A stretch of 10,720 nucleotides of DNA from an uncultured Bacteroides sp. Lineage in GTDB: Bacteria > Bacteroidota > Bacteroidia > Bacteroidales > Bacteroidaceae. Within the stretch, counting starts at the first letter, position 1; the number at the start of each line of letters is the position of its first letter. The notes beneath the pieces are model-generated. The model searched no databases. It had not been told where the DNA came from and was given only the letters and a program-made list of their open reading frames with translations. The stretch covers positions 1 to 10,720 of the forward strand of contig CAMTFK010000161.1 of assembly GCA_947071285.1 (NCBI GenBank), in the 5' to 3' direction. This document shows, in pieces, positions 7,655-10,720 of this stretch. The position numbers and the translations under genes are program-made.

Positions 7655-7670
7655 ATTAGCTTCTTTTGGT

Positions 7671-7678
7671 TATCTTTG
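7671..7678 (+). promoter_or_regulatory. -7 promoter box with no gene ahead of it
   Basis: TATCTTTG matches TAnnTTTG exactly and is followed by CTCCCG, much like the yceD box (TATCTTTG then TCGCCCG). It points rightwards into a region whose next gene is on the opposite strand, so it may start a short transcript. No clear -33 element is visible. Confidence 0.45.
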
Positions 7679-7683
7679 CTCCC

Positions 7684-7820
7684 GTAATTGAAATTGTTCT
7701 TCATGTTTTCTCATGAAGATATAGGGACAATCAAAGTATATCGTGAAGATATATATCAATTCTATTAACTGGTTTTATGAGGAAAAGAGCGTCCGGGATT
7801 TATTCCGGACGCTCTCTTTA
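7684..7820 (+). ncRNA. Candidate small transcript (RNA or micro-ORF)
   Basis: From the expected start near 7684, about 135 nt lead to a strong terminator. Inside lies a perfect 7-bp hairpin, CTTCATG (7699-7705), loop TTTTCT, CATGAAG (7712-7718), and a near-direct repeat, ATGAAGATATA (7713-7723) and GTGAAGATATA (7743-7753). A 21-codon frame from ATG 7703 to TAA 7768 (MFSHEDIGTIKVYREDIYQF plus Y) could be translated, but no ribosome-binding site is evident. No known RNA family was recognised. Confidence 0.25.
7783..7819. terminator. Bidirectional terminator (mlaF end and forward transcripts)
   Basis: A perfect 10-bp GC-rich stem, GAGCGTCCGG (7787-7796) with CCGGACGCTC (7805-7814), has loop GATTTATT. 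An A-run on the left gives a U-run for the minus-strand mRNA, and TCTTT on the right serves plus-strand transcripts. It lies 33 nt beyond the minus-strand mlaF stop. Confidence 0.85.
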
Positions 7821-7847
7821 TATGGTGGTAGACGCGATTATAGCGCC

Positions 7848-8618
7848 CTATCCTTCGATATTTTGCACTTCCACTTCCTTTACCTTGCGGAAGAGGTCGG
7901 ATGCGAAGATGAAATCGTTCAGCTTCTTGTTGCTGGAAGTGAAGATGTCATCCTTACTACCTTCCCATTCTTTATGTCCATCATAGATGTAGATGATCTT
8001 TTCACCGATACCCATTACAGAGTTCATGTCGTGGGTATTGATGAGGGTCGTCATGTTGTACTCGAGGGTGATGTCATGTATCAGTTCATCAATGACGAGT
8101 GAAGTTTTGGGGTCTAGTCCTGAGTTTGGTTCGTCGCAAAACAGATACTGCGGGTTCAGGGCAATGGCGCGGGCAATGGCGACGCGCTTTTGCATACCAC
8201 CACTGATTTCACCTGGAAATTTGTCTTTCGCCTCACTCAAGTTCACGCGGTCCAGGCAGAACATGGCACGGCGGGTACGCTCACGAAGAGTATCGTTGCT
8301 GAACATGTTCAGAGGAAACATAACGTTGTCTAAAACAGTCATGGAGTCAAATAAAGCTGCGCTCTGGAAAATCATTCCCATCTCCCGGCGCAAAGCTTTC
8401 TTTTCCTTTTTGCCCATGGCAAGGAAGTTACGGTTGTCGTATAGTAATTCACCCCGTTCCGGCGTCAGCAAACCAACAATGCATTTCATTAATACCGTTT
8501 TTCCCGAACCACTCTGTCCGATGATGAGGTTAGTTTTTCCATTCTCGAAGGTAGCGTTAATGTCTTTCAGTACATCCCGCCCTTCAAATGATTTCCAAAG
8601 TCCTTTCAGTTCAATCAT
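7848..8618 (-). CDS. mlaF: Mla-type lipid transporter, ATP-binding subunit
   Basis: ABC ATPase of 256 aa. Visible motifs are Walker A GQSGSGKT (34-41), Q-loop IFQSAALFDSMTV (Gln85), the signature ISGGM (138-142), Walker B YLFCDEP (Asp162/Glu163) and H-loop His196 in INTHDMNSV. The SAALFDSMTVLDNV stretch and ISGGMQKRVAIARAIA are typical of the MlaF/Ttg2A group, which powers phospholipid movement between inner and outer membrane with an MlaE permease and an MCE protein. Its ATG overlaps the stop of the permease gene by 4 nt (ATGA), indicating translational coupling. No MCE-domain gene (mlaD) follows: the operon ends in a terminator 33 nt after the stop. Confidence 0.92.
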   Translation of the reverse strand: MIELKGLWKSFEGRDVLKDINATFENGKTNLIIGQSGSGKTVLMKCIVGLLTPERGELLYDNRNFLAMGKKEKKALRREMGMIFQSAALFDSMTVLDNVMFPLNMFSNDTLRERTRRAMFCLDRVNLSEAKDKFPGEISGGMQKRVAIARAIALNPQYLFCDEPNSGLDPKTSLVIDELIHDITLEYNMTTLINTHDMNSVMGIGEKIIYIYDGHKEWEGSKDDIFTSSNKKLNDFIFASDLFRKVKEVEVQNIEG

Positions 8619-9358
8619 CCCATTAAGAGTTTAGTTAATATTAAGTCGGCAAACAAGATTAGTACGCTACTGCATACCACAGAGTCTGTAGAGGCCTTGC
8701 CCACCTCTATGGAACCGCCCTCGACGGTATAACCGAAGAAGGCTGATACACTGGCGATGATGAATGCGAAGAACAATGACTTGATGATGCCGCACCAGAT
8801 GAACCATTCCACAAACATGTATTGCAAACCGTATTCCAAGTCTACAGCCGACATGATGCCGCCAAACCAGCACGTGGCGAAAGCGCCGATGATGCCGGCA
8901 AAGATACTGAAGGTCACCAGGAATGGAATCGTAGTAACCATAGCAAAAATTTTGGGAAGTATCAGATAATTAGCGGAATTGACACCCATGATTTCGAGGG
9001 CGTCAATCTGTTGCGTCACGCGCATGGTTCCCAGTTCAGAAGCAATATTAGAACCGACCTTTCCCGCTAATATCAAACACATAATGGAGGAAGAGAATTC
9101 CAGCAACATGATTTCACGTGTTACGTAGCCCACCGTCCAGCGCGGCATGAATGGACTTTCGATGTTCAGTTTGATCTGTATGGTAATAACGGCGCCGATG
9201 AAGAACGATATCAGCAATACGATACCGATAGAGTTCACGCCGAGTTGCCCCATCTCATTGAGATATTGGCGGAAGAACATGCGCATACGCTCCGGACGGG
9301 CGAAAGTGCGCCCCATCAACATGATGTATCTTCCGACAGTTTTAAGTGCTTTTATCAT
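8615..9358 (-). CDS. mlaE: Mla-type lipid transporter, permease subunit
   Basis: A 247-aa inner-membrane protein of the MlaE/Ttg2B permease family, partner of the ATPase next to it. The family hallmark GKVGSNIASELGTMR followed by VTQQIDALEIMGVN (about 100-130) is intact. An amphipathic N-terminal region and five hydrophobic segments are visible (roughly 42-64, 87-104, 140-166, 190-212 and 226-245). It is first in a two-gene minus-strand operon and overlaps mlaF by 4 nt. The start codon at 9358 follows AAGAG in the leader and a TATATTTG box. In most bacteria an MCE substrate-binding gene completes this operon; here it must be encoded elsewhere. Confidence 0.92.
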   Translation of the reverse strand: MIKALKTVGRYIMLMGRTFARPERMRMFFRQYLNEMGQLGVNSIGIVLLISFFIGAVITIQIKLNIESPFMPRWTVGYVTREIMLLEFSSSIMCLILAGKVGSNIASELGTMRVTQQIDALEIMGVNSANYLILPKIFAMVTTIPFLVTFSIFAGIIGAFATCWFGGIMSAVDLEYGLQYMFVEWFIWCGIIKSLFFAFIIASVSAFFGYTVEGGSIEVGKASTDSVVCSSVLILFADLILTKLLMG

Positions 9359-9379
9359 GACTCTTAACTATTTTGTGTG

Positions 9380-9387
9380 CAAATATA
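9380..9387 (-). promoter_or_regulatory. -7 promoter box of mlaEF
   Basis: Read on the minus strand, the sequence is TATATTTG, an exact TAnnTTTG match 21 nt before the mlaE ATG. No -33 TTTG is seen at the standard distance. It lies back to back with the forward box at 9411. Confidence 0.55.
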
Positions 9388-9410
9388 CCCCATTTTCTGC
9401 TGATAATTGC

Positions 9411-9418
9411 TACATTTG
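9411..9418 (+). promoter_or_regulatory. -7 promoter box of lptB
   Basis: TACATTTG matches TAnnTTTG. The transcript would start near 9425, giving lptB a leader of about 100 nt that contains the whole inverted heptamer array at 9434-9513. A matching -33 element is not visible. Confidence 0.5.
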
Positions 9419-9433
9419 CGGCAAAATGTATGA

Positions 9434-9513
9434 GCTACAGGCTACAAGCTACAAGTAAAAAGTAAGGTTGTGTGGTAGGTCTCTTGTAGCTCGTAGCTTT
9501 TGTAGCTTGTAAC
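9434..9513. repeat. Inverted heptamer array in the lptB leader
   Basis: The left arm is three tandem 7-nt units, GCTACAG GCTACAA GCTACAA (9434-9454). The right arm holds four inverse units: TTGTAGC (9484-9490), TCGTAGC (9491-9497), then after TT, TTGTAGC (9500-9506) and TTGTAAC (9507-9513). Positions 9441-9455 and 9483-9497 can pair at 14 of 15 positions around a 27-nt loop. The right arm ends 10 nt before the lptB ATG, so folding could influence translation (inference). Confidence 0.75.
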
Positions 9514-9523
9514 TGAGAAGAAT

Positions 9524-10279
9524 ATGGAAGAAAGCAAAATGGTGCTTCGTACCGAAGACCTGGTGAAAAAATACGGTAAACGTACGGTGGTGAGCCACGT
9601 CTCCATAGATGTGAAGCAAGGAGAAATTGTAGGGTTGCTGGGACCGAATGGTGCTGGTAAGACGACTTCATTTTATATGACCGTAGGGTTGATTACGCCG
9701 AATGAGGGACGTATCTTTCTGGATGATCTGGATATTACGAAGTATCCGGTGTATAAACGTGCGCAGACGGGTATCGGCTATTTGGCACAGGAGGCATCCG
9801 TTTTTCGGCAGATGAGTGTGGAAGACAACATCGCTTCTGTTCTGGAAATGACAGATAAACCCCTGGAATATCAGAAGGAGAAGTTAGAGAGCTTGATTGC
9901 GGAATTTCGTTTGCAGAAAGTACGTAAGAATAAAGGTAATCAGCTTTCGGGAGGTGAGCGTCGCCGTACGGAGATTGCTCGTTGCCTCGCCATCGACCCT
10001 AAATTCATCATGCTCGATGAACCCTTTGCCGGAGTTGACCCGATTGCGGTGGAAGACATTCAGCAAATCGTGTGGAAACTGAAAGATAAGAATATAGGTA
10101 TCCTGATTACCGACCACAACGTGCAGGAAACGTTGAGTATCACGGATCGCGCTTACTTGTTGTTTGAGGGAAAAATCTTGTTTCAAGGGACACCGGAGGA
10201 ATTGTCGGAAAATAAGATTGTGCGCGAAAAGTATCTGAGTAATAGTTTCGTGCTTCGTCGTAAGGACTTTATGAAATAG
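9524..10279 (+). CDS. lptB: LPS export ABC transporter, ATP-binding protein LptB
   Basis: A 251-aa cytoplasmic ATPase that drives extraction of lipopolysaccharide from the inner membrane with LptF/LptG and passes it to the Lpt bridge. Motifs are Walker A GPNGAGKTT (40-48), Gln89 in GYLAQEASVFRQMSVEDNI, the signature LSGGERRRTEIARCLA (from 141), Walker B FIMLDEPFAGVDP (Asp165/Glu166) and H-loop His198 in LITDHNVQETL. The ASVFRQMSVEDNI and TDHNVQETL stretches are specific for LptB among ABC ATPases. ATG 9524 follows GAGAAGAAT; an alternative ATG at 9539 would remove five residues. lptF and lptG are not nearby. The gene stands alone between two heptamer arrays, and a terminator follows. Confidence 0.95.
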   Translation: MEESKMVLRTEDLVKKYGKRTVVSHVSIDVKQGEIVGLLGPNGAGKTTSFYMTVGLITPNEGRIFLDDLDITKYPVYKRAQTGIGYLAQEASVFRQMSVEDNIASVLEMTDKPLEYQKEKLESLIAEFRLQKVRKNKGNQLSGGERRRTEIARCLAIDPKFIMLDEPFAGVDPIAVEDIQQIVWKLKDKNIGILITDHNVQETLSITDRAYLLFEGKILFQGTPEELSENKIVREKYLSNSFVLRRKDFMK

Positions 10280-10346
10280 TGATTAGGGGCTAGTGATTAA
10301 CGCAACTTGCTTATTTACTAATCACTTATCACTAACCGCTTACCAC
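10279..10346. repeat. Inverted heptamer array at the lptB stop codon
   Basis: The left arm is three 7-nt units, GTGATTA GGGGCTA GTGATTA (10279-10299), starting on the last base of the lptB TAG. After a 19-nt spacer the right arm is four units in register, TAATCAC TTATCAC TAACCGC TTACCAC (10319-10346), consensus TWAYCRC. GTGATTA (10293-10299) and TAATCAC (10319-10325) are exact complements. It has the same plan as the array at 9434 but a different sequence. Confidence 0.75.
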
Positions 10347-10350
10347 TAAA

Positions 10351-10401
10351 AAAACAACGACCGCCTGTCTCTTCTTCAAGAAACAGGCGGTCGTGTTTTT
10401 T
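10351..10401. terminator. Bidirectional terminator between lptB and the RRM gene
   Basis: A 12-bp GC-rich stem, ACGACCGCCTGT (10357-10368) with ACAGGCGGTCGT (10383-10394), is flanked by an A-run on the left and a T-run on the right. It therefore serves both converging genes. A small inner stem TCTT/AAGA can form in the loop. Confidence 0.9.
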
Positions 10402-10413
10402 CTCCTTATATAT

Positions 10414-10662
10414 TTAGTATTTCGGAGGTCTTGCTTCTTTCACTACCATGTTACGGCCGAAGTACTCTGCACCGTCAAGCTCTTCAATCGCTTTGGCTGC
10501 AGCAGCTGCGTCTTCCATTTCTACGAATGCAATGCCTCTGAAACGGCCGGTTTCGCGATCCTTAATAAATTTGACTTCGGTTACAGCACCGTAATCTTCC
10601 ATGACCTTTTGCAGGTCTGATTCCCTAACTTTGTAGTTAAGGTTTCCCACGTAAATGTTCAT
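10414..10662 (-). CDS. Small RRM-type RNA-binding protein
   Basis: An 82-aa protein made of one RNA recognition motif. RNP2 is IYVGNL (residues 3-8) and RNP1 is RGIAFVEM (about 42-49), with aromatic residues in both for stacking on single-stranded RNA. The C-terminus is a short basic tail, KEARPPKY. Such single-RRM proteins are frequent in Bacteroides and are thought to bind mRNA, perhaps in place of Hfq-like factors (family-level knowledge; targets unknown here). The reading frame is complete, but only 8 nt of genomic sequence precede the ATG before adapter sequence begins, so its promoter and leader are missing from this assembly. Confidence 0.93.
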   Translation of the reverse strand: MNIYVGNLNYKVRESDLQKVMEDYGAVTEVKFIKDRETGRFRGIAFVEMEDAAAAAKAIEELDGAEYFGRNMVVKEARPPKY

Positions 10663-10670
10663 ACTGAAAA

Positions 10671-10720
10671 CTGTCTCTTATACACATCTGACGCTGCCGA
10701 CGAAGAGGATAGTGTATATC
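10671..10720. other. Illumina Nextera adapter and index (not genomic)
   Basis: Bases 10671-10689 are CTGTCTCTTATACACATCT, the Tn5 mosaic-end adapter in read-through orientation. Then comes GACGCTGCCGACGA (10690-10703), the rest of the read-1-side Nextera adapter, then AGAGGATA (10704-10711), the reverse complement of i5 index 503 (TATCCTCT). GTGTATATC (10712-10720) follows, one mismatch from the P5-side GTGTAGATC. The order and spacing match the library construct, so genomic sequence ends at about 10670. Confidence 0.98.

Noticed and set aside
7743..8102. 119-codon plus-strand frame starting with GTG
   Set aside because: It runs through the strong terminator stem and then antisense to mlaF, so it is unlikely to be translated as a whole.
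7993..8634. 213-codon plus-strand frame
   Set aside because: It is the complement of mlaF with no domain of its own.
9434..10346. Heptamer arrays as CRISPR or as insertion-sequence ends
   Set aside because: The units are 7 nt without spacers between them, the two arrays differ in sequence, and only lptB lies between them, so neither explanation fits.

Overview
This looks like a complete short-read contig from a Bacteroides-type gut bacterium (order Bacteroidales; genus inferred, species not determinable). The grounds are the 5S rRNA sequence, the Bacteroidales-type -7 boxes (TAnnTTTG) upstream of several genes, start sites without strong Shine-Dalgarno sequences, and the protein sequences. 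The left edge lies in the last ~60 nt of a 23S rRNA, a usual place for assemblies to break. The right edge is not biological: from 10671 it is Illumina Nextera adapter plus an i5 index.

Layout. (1) 1-310: 23S 3' end, spacer, 5S rRNA, terminator. (2) 377-1528: an orphan membrane histidine kinase. (3) 1571-5894: a ribosome and lipid housekeeping cluster, DUF177/YceD - rpmF (L32) - fabH - terminator - era - der - terminator. A large hairpin fills the rpmF-fabH gap, where many bacteria carry plsX. (4) 5948-7612: a NarL-type two-component pair, a HisKA_3 kinase with a very short sensor region followed by its LuxR-type response regulator. (5) 7613-7847: an intergenic region with a good forward -7 box that leads only into a terminator, so a small transcript is possible. 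(6) 7848-9358, minus strand: the ATPase and permease of an Mla-type lipid transporter, without the MCE substrate-binding gene. (7) 9380-9418: divergent -7 boxes, then lptB on the plus strand. (8) 10414-10662, minus strand: a small RRM RNA-binding protein converging on lptB across a shared terminator.

Together the genes serve ribosome assembly (rRNA, L32, YceD, Era, Der), fatty-acid initiation (FabH), outer-membrane lipid and LPS traffic (MlaFE, LptB) and signalling (two kinases, one regulator).

The most unusual structure is a pair of inverted heptamer arrays that bracket lptB exactly. One lies in its leader (units GCTACAA/TTGTAGC) and one starts on the last base of its stop codon (units GTGATTA/TAATCAC). 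They share no sequence but have the same plan: three 7-nt units, a spacer, then four 7-nt units in inverse orientation. No CRISPR array, insertion sequence, tRNA or prophage gene was seen.
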